46,151 nt of DNA. It comes from Microcaldota archaeon. GTDB lineage: Archaea; Micrarchaeota; Micrarchaeia; Norongarragalinales; UBA8480. Numbering within the stretch: position 1 is the first letter of the stretch; every line of letters begins with the position of its first letter. This document shows positions 19,039-28,900 of this stretch, piece after piece. The DNA lies in contig JAHFHC010000007.1 of the NCBI GenBank assembly GCA_023247085.1, positions 1 through 46,151 on the forward strand, read 5' to 3'. Under the pieces are notes generated by a model that saw only the letters and a program-made list of their open reading frames with translations, was not told the DNA's origin and ran no database searches. Both the position numbers and the translations under genes were made by a program.

Positions 19039-21609
19039 ATGTCTCTTAATTTGTCTTGGAAGTTAGATGAAAAAAAACTTTACGTTGAGTTAGGCTCTAC
19101 TCAGGATGGGCTATCTGATAAAGCTGCAGCCGTAATTAGAAAACAAATTGGTCGCAATGAATTAGTTGAACGTGACAAGCGAAAGACTTTTTCGCTTTTA
19201 TTATCTCAGTTCAAGAGCCCTTTGATTTATCTTCTTGTCTTAGCTTCGCTTATCGCTTTTTATCTTGGAGATACTATTGAAGCGAGCATTATTTTGTTTA
19301 TAATTGCGTTGAACGCCGGCATTGGTTTTTTTCAAGAGTATAAATCAGAAAAATCACTTGAACGATTAAAGAAGTTTGTCTCTTTCAAGGCAATTGCTAT
19401 GCGTGACGGTGTCAAAAAAGAAATAGATAGCCGAGATGTTGTGCCTGGAGATATCTTATACGTTCAAATTGGTGACAAAGTTCCCGCTGATATGCGGTTA
19501 ATTTTATGTGAAGATTTTGAAGTTGATGAATCTACGCTTACTGGCGAATCTCTTAGAGTTACAAAAAATTCAGATGTACTTAACTTAAATCAGCCATCTG
19601 TAGCTGAAATCAGTAACATGGCATTTATGGGCACTATTGTAACGCATGGCCATGCTATTGGGGTAGTTACCGCAACTGGGCCTACGGCGATTTTGGGGAA
19701 AACTAGTTATGCGCTTGGTGCGCGCTTACCTGAAACTAATTTTGAATTAAACGTACGCAAGTTTGGGAATTTGCTTATCAAAATAACAATTGTAATGACC
19801 CTGTTTGTCTTTATCGTTAACTATTTGCTTGGCAGAGGTTTGCTATCATCATTTTTGTTCGCCCTCGCGCTTGCAGTTGGAATTACCCCCGAAGCTTTGC
19901 CTATTGTCATTACTGTTGCGCTTTCGGCTGGTGCAATGCAGTTAGCAAGGGAAAAAGTGGTTGTCAAAAAACTCGTTGCAATTGAAAACCTCGGCAACAT
20001 GGATGTATTATGTGCTGATAAAACTGGTACATTGAGTGAGAATAATTTAATTTTGGAAAAAGTTGTTTCGCTTGACGGTAATTACTCCGGTGAATTAGTT
20101 GAACGTTCGCTTGAATGTACAACTGAAGTTTTAGGCAAGTTAGGTAAATTAAAAACTGGTAATTTGTTTGACCAAGCAATTTTTCAATTCGCTTCTGAAA
20201 AACTTGACTCCGGCCGCGTAAATGAGATAACGATGCGGCAACCTGTTGATGTGATTGATTTTGACTTCACTAGAAAACGAATGAGTGTATTGACCAAAGA
20301 AAAAAGTGGCTTATTTATGATTACAAAAGGAGCTAGTGAAAGCGTTTTATCTGTTTGTACAAAAATGAGGAAAAACGGTGCCGATGTAAAAATTAACGAG
20401 TCCGCACATGCTTTTGTGGAAAACTATGCTAAGCAGGGCTATAGCGTAATCGCAGTTGCTTGTAAGAAAATCAATTCCTCTGCGAGTGCAACAAAGGGTA
20501 ACTTCAGCGTATCTGATGAAAAAGAGTTGACTTTACTTGGCTTTTTACTGTTCAGTTCGCCTCCAAAGAAAACAACTGAAAAAACGTTATCTGAATTAGG
20601 GAAACTTGGAGTTGAATTAAAGATACTTACTGGTGATGGACAATTAGTTACTCAGAAACTTTGCAATGACATTGGTTTTACAATAAAAGGCGACCGCATT
20701 GTGCTTGGAGCTGAACTAGAAACGTTGAGCGAATCTGAATTAGACCAATGGGTTGAGAAGTATAATGTGTTTAGTCGTGTTACTCCTGAACAGAAGTTTA
20801 CCATTATCCTTGCTTTACGGCGTAACAAACACGTTGTTGGCTTTGTTGGCGATGGGGTAAACGACGCGCCTGCTTTGCGTGCCGCTGACGTTGGCATTTC
20901 AGTTAACAATGCAGTTGACGTTGCTAAAGACGCAGCTTCGCTTATTTTACTAAGCAAGGGGCTTGACGTTATCCTTGATGGCGTGACCCTTGGCCGAAAA
21001 ACTTTTGGCAACGTGACTAAATATATTTTGAACACAATTAGCGGCAATTTTGGCAACATGTTTACAATTGCGTTATCTTCATTGTTCCTAAAGTTTATCC
21101 CACTTTTACCGTCGCAGATTTTGCTTAACAACTTGACTTCAGATGTTCCACTTTTAGCTATATCGACTGACAACGTTGACAAAACTTTTCTAGTAAAGCC
21201 AAAAAAGTGGGATTTGTCCCTTATTTCAAAATTCATGGTGTACTTTGGCATCTTAAGCGTTGCTTTTGACTTGCTCACAATTTTTCTCTTGCTTTATTGG
21301 CTACAAGCTCCACAGGATTCGTTCCGCACCGCTTGGTTCATTGAATCAGTATTATCAGAAATATTCGTAACATTTGCAATTCGCACACAAAAACCATTCT
21401 TCCAAAGCAAACCAAGCATATTGCTTATCTTATTGTCAATCGCAGCAAGTGCAGTAAGCGTAATAATAACCTATTCCGTGATTGGCCAGTACTTCGAGTT
21501 CGTGCCACTCCCATTGAATTACTTAGCACTCATTGGAATTATACTGTGCTTCTACTTTGCATCTGCTGAACTAGTAAAAAGAAGATTCTTCGCCAAACAC
21601 GTGATGTAA
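19039..21609 (+). CDS. P-type cation-transporting ATPase (MgtA-like)
   Basis: DESTLTGES, GITPEALPIVITVALSAGAMQLAREKVVVKKLVAIENLGNMDVLCADKTGTLSENNLI, GDGVNDAPALRAADVGI. Confidence 0.92.
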   Translation: MSLNLSWKLDEKKLYVELGSTQDGLSDKAAAVIRKQIGRNELVERDKRKTFSLLLSQFKSPLIYLLVLASLIAFYLGDTIEASIILFIIALNAGIGFFQEYKSEKSLERLKKFVSFKAIAMRDGVKKEIDSRDVVPGDILYVQIGDKVPADMRLILCEDFEVDESTLTGESLRVTKNSDVLNLNQPSVAEISNMAFMGTIVTHGHAIGVVTATGPTAILGKTSYALGARLPETNFELNVRKFGNLLIKITIVMTLFVFIVNYLLGRGLLSSFLFALALAVGITPEALPIVITVALSAGAMQLAREKVVVKKLVAIENLGNMDVLCADKTGTLSENNLILEKVVSLDGNYSGELVERSLECTTEVLGKLGKLKTGNLFDQAIFQFASEKLDSGRVNEITMRQPVDVIDFDFTRKRMSVLTKEKSGLFMITKGASESVLSVCTKMRKNGADVKINESAHAFVENYAKQGYSVIAVACKKINSSASATKGNFSVSDEKELTLLGFLLFSSPPKKTTEKTLSELGKLGVELKILTGDGQLVTQKLCNDIGFTIKGDRIVLGAELETLSESELDQWVEKYNVFSRVTPEQKFTIILALRRNKHVVGFVGDGVNDAPALRAADVGISVNNAVDVAKDAASLILLSKGLDVILDGVTLGRKTFGNVTKYILNTISGNFGNMFTIALSSLFLKFIPLLPSQILLNNLTSDVPLLAISTDNVDKTFLVKPKKWDLSLISKFMVYFGILSVAFDLLTIFLLLYWLQAPQDSFRTAWFIESVLSEIFVTFAIRTQKPFFQSKPSILLILLSIAASAVSVIITYSVIGQYFEFVPLPLNYLALIGIILCFYFASAELVKRRFFAKHVM

Positions 21610-21708
21610 ACCCTAAGACTGTTTTCTCGCATTTTGTTCTATTCCTCTACTTTTTCAGCAGTAAGCTTTTTCTACTTAACAATTCGAAAGTGTTTTATAC
21701 CTCTTTTA

Positions 21709-21747
21709 TCCGAATACATATCGGAAGTATTCCGAGTGTGATTCCGA
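21709..21747. promoter_or_regulatory. Operator-like cluster of TCCGA/TCGGA half-sites upstream of vapB-like gene
   Basis: TCGGAAGTATTCCGA palindrome (21721-21735) flanked by TCCGA at 21709 and 21743; TTTTATA at 21693-21699. Confidence 0.6.
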
Positions 21748-21986
21748 TGTATATTGATATTAAAATGAGTAAAAAAGGCGAAATTGTGATTCCAGCGTTT
21801 GTACGTAAACAATTCAAGTTGCGAGAAGGCGGCAGCGTTAGGTTAGATGTTGAGCGGGATTCAGTGCGTTTTGTAACGCCAAATAAAAACGTAGTTGCCT
21901 GGATGCGTGAATACGCTAAAAAACACAGTAGGTCAACTGATCAGATAATTAGCGGAGATGAACTTTACGAAGAGGAATTTGGATGA
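21747..21986 (+). CDS. AbrB/SpoVT-type antitoxin (VapB-like)
   Basis: MYIDIKMSKKGEIVIPAFVRKQFKLREGGSVRLDVERDSVRFV; overlaps the following PIN ORF by 4 nt. Confidence 0.82.
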   Translation: MYIDIKMSKKGEIVIPAFVRKQFKLREGGSVRLDVERDSVRFVTPNKNVVAWMREYAKKHSRSTDQIISGDELYEEEFG

Positions 21987-22840
21987 AAATATTCGTAGAT
22001 GCTAATATCTTCCTAGGCGCGCTTATTTCAACGAATGGCAAGCTCAATGAATTTGCGTCTAATTTACTTGACGAAATTGCGCATGGACAGCATGAAGCGA
22101 TTACATCTCCATTAGTTATTGATGAAGTAATGTGGGTACTTTTAAAGAACAAAAAACCCGGAATTGAATTTTGTATCCGTAACATCTATGAATTGCCTAA
22201 TTTGGAAGTTCGTGGCATTGACGCGAGCGCACCTTTAATAGCTTTAGATTTTATGAGCAAATATGGATTAAAGCCACGTGACGCAATGCACTGCGCTTTT
22301 ATGAAACAAAACGAAATTACTACAATTGCAACAGACGACACGGACTTCGAGAAAGTAAAGGGAATCAAAAGAATGAAAATATACTTTATAATCCTGCAAC
22401 ACTATTACTATTTCATGAAAATTATTTTTTGTGGTGGTCCACGCGGCGCTGGAAAATCAACGCTTATAAAAAAAGCTTTAACTGAATTTCCAGAACTCCA
22501 AGCAATTCACATAAACAAGGTTTTGCTAGAATGCGAAAGAAGGGGAATTACGCCAGAACAATTTGTAAAACAAACTGGAAACGGGAAAGCCGCTTTGATC
22601 GTTGAAGGAAAATACGCACACATTCCCCGCAGTGTTAACAACCCAGCAACTGCTGCTGATTTTCACTTAGGCGTAGAGCATTTCCCATCTGCTTCTTGTT
22701 TTGTGTTTGTTTCTGCACATGAAAAAGAGCTCGACCAACGAATACAATCAGATATAAAAAAAACGACGACTAAACCCAAGAGGCAAATTAGCGGAATGGA
22801 TTGCAATGCGACACAGTGGCAAAGTAGTTCACCATATTGA
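21983..22840 (+). CDS. PIN-domain (VapC-like) ORF, read in frame into a P-loop kinase
   Basis: KIFVDANIFLGALIS...LKPRDAMHCAFM...IATDDTDFEKVKGIKR then MKIIFCGGPRGAGKSTL. Confidence 0.75.
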   Translation: MKIFVDANIFLGALISTNGKLNEFASNLLDEIAHGQHEAITSPLVIDEVMWVLLKNKKPGIEFCIRNIYELPNLEVRGIDASAPLIALDFMSKYGLKPRDAMHCAFMKQNEITTIATDDTDFEKVKGIKRMKIYFIILQHYYYFMKIIFCGGPRGAGKSTLIKKALTEFPELQAIHINKVLLECERRGITPEQFVKQTGNGKAALIVEGKYAHIPRSVNNPATAADFHLGVEHFPSASCFVFVSAHEKELDQRIQSDIKKTTTKPKRQISGMDCNATQWQSSSPY

Positions 22841-22925
22841 TTCAAGCGACCACGAAACAGCGTACAGCGAGTTAAGAAAAATAATAAAAAGAGAAATAAC
22901 GCGGCCTAAAACTCAGTGGGCCTGA
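22415..22925 (+). CDS. Adenylate-kinase-like P-loop kinase, frameshifted in the A8 run at 22756-22763
   Basis: ATG 22415, TATA-like ACTTTATA about 27 nt upstream (leaderless); +1 frame after the A-run reads KRRLNPRGKLAEWIAMRHSGKVVHHIDSSDHETAYSELRKIIKREI. Confidence 0.55.
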
Positions 22926-22989
22926 GGAGAATCGAACTCCTGGTCTTTCGCGTGTAAGGCGAACGTCTTAGCCACTCGACTACAAGCCC
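22917..22989 (-). tRNA. tRNA-Val (TAC)
   Basis: Cloverleaf on reverse strand: GGGCTTG/CAGGCCC acceptor, TTCGC-CTTACAC-GCGAA anticodon arm, AGGAG-TTCGATT-CTCCT T-arm, no encoded CCA. Confidence 0.93.
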
Positions 22990-23082
22990 ATTTGTAGAAT
23001 AATTCGTAGTTATTTTGGGTAAAAGTAGTTAAAAAGTTGAAGGGTTTGTTTAAAACTAGTTTGCTCGTTCTTTAAAGCGTTT

Positions 23083-23472
23083 TTACGGCTTTGCTGGTGT
23101 TTGTCTGTATTGTTCTGGGTTGTTAGTGTTGTTTTGCACTTGGCCTTGTATTTCGCTTTCTCTGTACCCGCCTTTTCTTGAGCGGTTTCTGTCGCCGTAT
23201 TGTCCGGGCATTTGAGTTGAGCGTTCTAATTCTCTTTCCCTGCGCTTTTGATTTTCTTGTGTTTTCTTTTCGTAAATGCGTAAGTGTTTACCGCAGCCTG
23301 GGCAGTAAGCGACTTCGCGTTTGAAAACTGCGCGGTATTCTTCTTGGTCAACTGTGTCTTTGCGTTCAATTGGATTTGAAAAAACCACTTTTTCAATATA
23401 AACTGCTTTATCTCTCCTACAGTAGCGTTTACAACCTGCACAAATGATTTGACGTTCTTTGCCTCTAGCCAT
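23083..23472 (-). CDS. Zinc-binding ribosomal protein S26e-like, with Q/N/R-rich C-tail
   Basis: MARGKERQIICAGCKRYCRRDKAVYIEK...AYCPGCGKHLRIYEKK: two Cys pairs plus RRDKA as in S26e; start chosen at the internal ATG. Confidence 0.5.
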   Translation of the reverse strand: MARGKERQIICAGCKRYCRRDKAVYIEKVVFSNPIERKDTVDQEEYRAVFKREVAYCPGCGKHLRIYEKKTQENQKRRERELERSTQMPGQYGDRNRSRKGGYRESEIQGQVQNNTNNPEQYRQTPAKP

Positions 23473-23563
23473 TAAATAAAACAACTCTTTTGATTCATTA
23501 TACTTGATGCTATTATTATGGGCTACTTGGTTTTTTAAACCGTGTGCCTGTAGGGCTTTCAAT

Positions 23564-24280
23564 CTACCGTAAGTGCTTTAGTTTTCCAATTCTTTGTCCG
23601 TTTAGTAAAATTGCTTCTGCTTCTTCCAAGTGTAGTTTGGGGTCCTTGAAGATTGGGCCGTGGAGTTTGTTTTGTGAAATTGTATTAAAGGGTATTGCGC
23701 CGCTTAGTGGGTTAAACGAAGGAAAACAAACTAGTTTTTGTTTTTTGCCAAAAGGGGCAACTATCCAAGCGGCTAGTGTTTTAGCGAATTCTTTTCTTCC
23801 AATTTGCACTCCGGCATGATTATGCCCCATAAGCAAGAAATCGGACTTCAATACATCTCTACTTGCAGCTGCGTGGCCGTGGAACAAGCCGTATGAAACG
23901 CCTCGGTGCCTAAAGGTCATGCCGCTTGGTGGTTCAACAGAAAAATGGGGGAAACTATTTGCCATTTCTTCAATGCGTGAATCGTGGTTGCCTTTGACAA
24001 CTGTTATTTTACTGAATTTCAGTTGACTAACGAGTTCATTGAAGTAGTTGCGTTCGCGTTGTTCAAATCCGCTGTAATTGTCTTTGAAGTCACCAATTAC
24101 AATTAGTTCGGTGGTTTTAGAAACTTGTTTTAGTTGGTTTAAGCGCGTAGAGTAAATTGTTGGATCAAGGTCAATGTGCACTCCGCGAGTTTGAAGGGTT
24201 AATTCAATGCCAAAGTGGAGTTCGCACAATATTAGCTTTTTTCCAATTACTGCGGCTGGCTCGTTGGTTAAGAACTTCAT
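23564..24280 (-). CDS. Metallophosphoesterase (calcineurin-like)
   Basis: VIGDFKDN, VVKGNHDSR, LFHGHAAAS, LMGHNHAGV. Confidence 0.85.
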   Translation of the reverse strand: MKFLTNEPAAVIGKKLILCELHFGIELTLQTRGVHIDLDPTIYSTRLNQLKQVSKTTELIVIGDFKDNYSGFEQRERNYFNELVSQLKFSKITVVKGNHDSRIEEMANSFPHFSVEPPSGMTFRHRGVSYGLFHGHAAASRDVLKSDFLLMGHNHAGVQIGRKEFAKTLAAWIVAPFGKKQKLVCFPSFNPLSGAIPFNTISQNKLHGPIFKDPKLHLEEAEAILLNGQRIGKLKHLR

Positions 24281-24654
24281 TTTCGGCGCAGCTTCTTTGC
24301 CGTGGCTTTAGCGGGTTTCTTAAGCTTGGCTTTCTTCGGCTTTGCTTTAGCCTTAACTTTTTTCGCCGTTTTGGCTTTACCTGCCTTAGCTTTTGTGCCT
24401 GGAAATAGTTTATTTTCTTTTTCAACTGAGTGTTTAGTAATGCTTTCAAAGTCGAACTTGTGCTCTAGTCGATTTAATAATTTCATTTGTCTATTGCAGC
24501 AAAATGGGGCAAATAAAGCGCCTTGTTTTTCCACTTTTTTCTTGTTGCAATTATCACATTTGTATTGTTTATTTGTAATGTACGGGTCTTCTACGTCTAC
24601 GTACATGTTTTCTCCTTCATGGTCTTCATATTCGCTTTCTTCTTCACTTTGCAT
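24277..24654 (-). CDS. Cys-rich protein with H1-like Lys/Ala-rich tail
   Basis: CDNCNKKK...PFCCN Cys motifs, then KAKAGKAKTAKKVKAKAKPKKAKLKKPAKATAKKLRRK; 4-nt overlap with the phosphoesterase ORF. Confidence 0.65.
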   Translation of the reverse strand: MQSEEESEYEDHEGENMYVDVEDPYITNKQYKCDNCNKKKVEKQGALFAPFCCNRQMKLLNRLEHKFDFESITKHSVEKENKLFPGTKAKAGKAKTAKKVKAKAKPKKAKLKKPAKATAKKLRRK

Positions 24655-24818
24655 ACTGTATCACTGGTAGTTAAAAGTTTTTTAGAGTTAAATACCTTGT
24701 GTTCACCTTTCAACCTAGAGGGAGAATGGTTTATAAAGGCGAGTTGTTTTACCTTTTCTAGACGTAAAAATTGTACTAACTTTTTTTGCGTTGAACTAAA
24801 AAGGTGATAGAATAAACA

Positions 24819-24977
24819 ATGGCCGGAAAGAAACCGTTTGGTGGATACACGATATCCTTTAAGTCAGCATCAGACTCAACCCTTGGGGAAGTCTTTGGAA
24901 CTGGGGCAATTACTCCAAGTGAAATGACCAAGAAACTGTGGGTATTCGTCAAGAAAAAGAGCTTATCCTCTAAATAA
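24819..24977 (+). CDS. 53-aa SWIB-like small basic protein
   Basis: MAGKKPFGGYTISFKSASDSTLGEVFGTGAITPSEMTKKLWVFVKKKSLSSK*; GGTGA ribosome-binding site upstream; below the ORF-track size cut-off. Confidence 0.6.
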   Translation: MAGKKPFGGYTISFKSASDSTLGEVFGTGAITPSEMTKKLWVFVKKKSLSSK

Positions 24978-25086
24978 GTTTTTAAAAACAAAAGCATTTT
25001 CGCAATAGCTTTTATATTTTTTTATTTTTACTTTATTTTTTTTCTTTAAACATTAGCGCTTATTCTTAAATTAATTAATATTCAGT

Positions 25087-25806
25087 TTATTTCCTTTTTT
25101 TGGCTTTTTTGTGCGTGTCGCGCTTCTTGAATTGCACGTGCTTTTTTTGTGCTTTTCGGCTAAGCGCGTAAGAGTAGATTACTAGGAATATTCCAACTGC
25201 TACTATTGGGATAATTGCAAGCCAAGTTGATATTCCAACTGCAATGAGCGTTGCGAACATAACTATTACTGAAAGTGCTTTGAATAGTTTAGCCGCAAGG
25301 AGATGTGTTTTATGCCACACTTCGTCATTGTGAATAGTCCACGGAGTGCGTATGCCGATTAAGTGATTGCGTTTTAATTTTGGCATAACGGTTGCTAGGT
25401 AATATAATAAAATTGACAAGCCGGGGAATAACAGTTGTGGTGTTGAAACTTGTAAGGCGCTTGTTGCAGTGTTTGAATATAGTATTACTAGGTAAACGTA
25501 TGCGAGAAACGTCACTGCGCTTGCTTTTAGTTCAGCATAGTGTCTATGCAATAGCTCCATTTCATAGTGTAATTCTTTGGCTTTAGGCAATAGCGAGAGC
25601 AAAAGATAAACGATTATGATTAATAGTGGAAAACTAATTGTGAATAATTCTTTGTTGACGAAGTCGTCGGCGATTCCATCTGTGTTCCAGTGGCTTGCGA
25701 TTTGGTCGGGTAAAAATGGGTATATTGCTGCGCCGATTATAATTGAAAATATAACGGCAGCTATTGCAATTTTGTCGCCGTTATGTAAATCGTGTTTAAA
25801 ATCCAT
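25087..25806 (-). CDS. DUF1648/SdpI-family membrane protein
   Basis: LPDQIASHWNTDGIAD (DUF1648) and NHLIGIRTPWTIHNDEVWHKTHLLAAKLF (SdpI). Confidence 0.85.
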   Translation of the reverse strand: MDFKHDLHNGDKIAIAAVIFSIIIGAAIYPFLPDQIASHWNTDGIADDFVNKELFTISFPLLIIIVYLLLSLLPKAKELHYEMELLHRHYAELKASAVTFLAYVYLVILYSNTATSALQVSTPQLLFPGLSILLYYLATVMPKLKRNHLIGIRTPWTIHNDEVWHKTHLLAAKLFKALSVIVMFATLIAVGISTWLAIIPIVAVGIFLVIYSYALSRKAQKKHVQFKKRDTHKKAKKRK

Positions 25807-25908
25807 AATAACTAGTAATTCAGTTGGAGGTTAAAAGCTTTGTAGTTTATAGCTAATTTATAGCTAATAACAAGTGCGGGAGATATGTCCTTCGCCAAGC
25901 TAATTGAC

Positions 25909-28900
25909 TTACAGGTAGGCTGCTAGTGAGAATTGTTTGCTGCTATCGTCTTCGAACATTGACGCGATGTCGCGTTCTATAAGCAGTAGGCGCTGTTTTA
26001 GATAACTGGGTAATTCGTAGTCCGATACCATTTTCTTTGATAGTTCCAGGTATTTTTGTATTCCGCCTTTGTTTATTGTGAGGATTATTTTTCCGCCACA
26101 CTTTGAGCACTTTCCACGTAGTGGAGTTCGGCGGAATTTGTAGTTGCAGTCAACGCAACGGAATGTTTGCCGTCCAAAGGATTTTAAGTTGCCATATAAG
26201 TCCGGCAAAAAGTGAGAGAGTATTATGCGTTCAGCTGCGCCACTCGCGTTTACTGCGCGTACTTTTTTCATCATTGTTAATTCCACTTCTACTTTTTCTT
26301 TCATGTCACCAAGTTCAACGTAAGCACTTTGAACTGGGCCTTCAAGTATGCTAGCGTGTGTATATTTCAAACCCTCGAATTGGCTTGGTTTACCAAGGCG
26401 AGTTGCAACTGTATCGAGTTTAATTTCTGAAGGAGAAGCATTGCGCATGCCAGCGTGGTATAATTCTAGGGGGTATTCGCTACAGACGTCCATTGCGTGT
26501 ACTTCGTCATCAATTTCAATTGGGTTTAACTGTGAAGACAACACTAGCGGTGCATCCATTTGTCCCCCGCGTGTAGCTGGTAAAAATTCGCGTGAAAAGT
26601 TAAGTAGTGAGTCCAGTAGAAGCATGTACGCGAGTTCGTCTCCATCGCAATTCCTTCTACATGCACAGTGGATGTACGGGTGTGCAAGTAGCGCGCGGCT
26701 AGTTGTGAAGCCAATTATGCGCGTCGTTATGCCTGCGCTTATATGAGGGGCAATGCAAATAGTTAATTGGCCAACTAAATCGTCGATGTTTTTTGCATTG
26801 TAAAATGAAGATAAGCCGTATAAGTAAACGAGGAGATCGTCTGTAAATTGAGTTACGCGTAAGGCGTATTCCGCTGAAGTGCGATTGATGATTATATCTT
26901 GTGGTTTTAATTCAACTACTTGCGAATCGTTTTCAAGCGAGTTATTGTTTACGTCGTTCGTGTAGCCCATTTCTTTTAATTTTTCTATGCTTGTGCCAAT
27001 TTCGCTTGGAATAAAATGGGTAATTGGAATTTCAGTTGCGTCAATTCTACATGTCCCGTCCCTGAACACGTATACTTCGTGCTTGTGGCGCAGGAGCGCT
27101 TTTTCTAGCACTTCAAATACTTTTCTACCAGAGATAAGGCCGATTACGCATTTAGCGTCGCTGCTTCCAGCAACTTTAGCTGCATTTTCGTACATTGTCA
27201 AGAAGTCAATTTGTTGTTTTTCAGATTCGCGCGCGGGTTTTTTGCAGCGGGGACATTTTTCGCTAACGCAAAGAAGCGTGCATTCCTTGCATTGTCGTGC
27301 AAGTATTGTTTCGCGCCGGCAAGTGGAGCAGTTATGTAATGGCGTTTTTGTTTTGCAGCTTGGACACATTCGAATTGAAACTTCAACTTGAATGTAGCGT
27401 TCGCCTTTATTTTTTAACTCCCGTGCAACGCGTTCAACGCTGCGTAATTTACCGCCATAAATTCCAATTGGAAATAAGCCATGTACTGGTGGTTGCATTT
27501 TGCGTTCTTTTGACTTTTCTGGCCTACCCATGCTTGCGCCAATGTAAGTTCCTGCTCTATTTGCTATTTCAACTCCACAAATGTCTTTTAAAATGTCAAG
27601 AATTGGCCGCTCACCAGATTCGTTTGTAAATAGCTTTTCATAGTTTTCATTTTCAAATTTATTAGATTCTTTCTGTAACTTGCTGTACATTCCAAGTGGA
27701 AATAGCAAGGCCGGTATTGCTTCGCCTGACAAAACTATTTTGTCGTTGATGACTTTATGTTCGACCCCGAGGTTTTCTAATACTTCTTTTTTGTTTTTAT
27801 CAAACGGAAGAGATAAGGTTTCACTTACTTCATCTGCTTCATTTGTTTTGCTATCATTTGTTTGATTCACTTGTTTTGTTTGGCTTATCCAGTTTGCTAG
27901 TTGTTTTATTTCATCTGGAGTAAAATCCATCCAGTAAAGTGTATAGCGTGGAGCAAGCGGGATGTTGTGTTGTTGAGATAATTCAACTGCTTCTTTAAAA
28001 TCAATTTCTTCGCATTGGCCGCGTGTTTTAGAGACTCCTTTTGCTGCAAGTTCTTGTGAATACCATTCTGGGCACCATGAGCTTTTAACAAGTGGGTGGT
28101 TTGCTTTTGCAAAGTCGCCGTAATTCACTAGTAAGTCGCCAAGGAAAATTATTTTTTCAACGCTTCCAACGAGTTCTTTTGCTTGTTCCATTGTTTTTAA
28201 TCGCAATACTTCGCCACTTGTAAGGCGAACAAGTGGGCCGTCTATATCTTGGCAAGGGGTTATAACACACGCTTTGCCTGGACGCTCAATTTTTACTTGT
28301 GTTCCAATTGCGGGAAATCGTTCAAGCACAATCATGGTGGCTGGGTGAATTGCTTTTGACGCTATGCCTGTGAAGCGGGTTCTTCCATAACGCAACGTAA
28401 ACGCGCCGTGTAAACTCGGGTAGCTGAAAATAGGTCTACCTGCAACTATGTCTCGCAAGTATTTGTCATTTGGTTTAATGTCAATTTTGCTAGCATCGCT
28501 TTTTGCAACTTTAATTAATTTTTCAACCCAACTCCAGTCTACTCCTGGGAATTTTTTAGCGATTTTCATAATCTTTGCTGCTTTGAGACACACCCCTTCG
28601 CTCATTACAAGCACCATGCCGCCACGTACCCGGTCCGAGTCAACATTGCGCGTTTTTTTGTTTACATTAACTTCATATTCTTCAGTTGGTTCACCGTCAA
28701 TGCAAACAGCGCAATTACGCACAATGTGCCGTACTTCTTCTTCAGTTGGGGTGTATTGCCCTGTGCGGGTTTTAACGCTGTATAAATTAATCTCTTCAAC
28801 ATACCGGTCAACTTCCATGTCTATTGGTCTATAATTAGAAACGCCGCTTTTCTGTCGGCAATAATCCGCTAGTAGTAATGTAAAAGCTTGGCCTGTTCCT

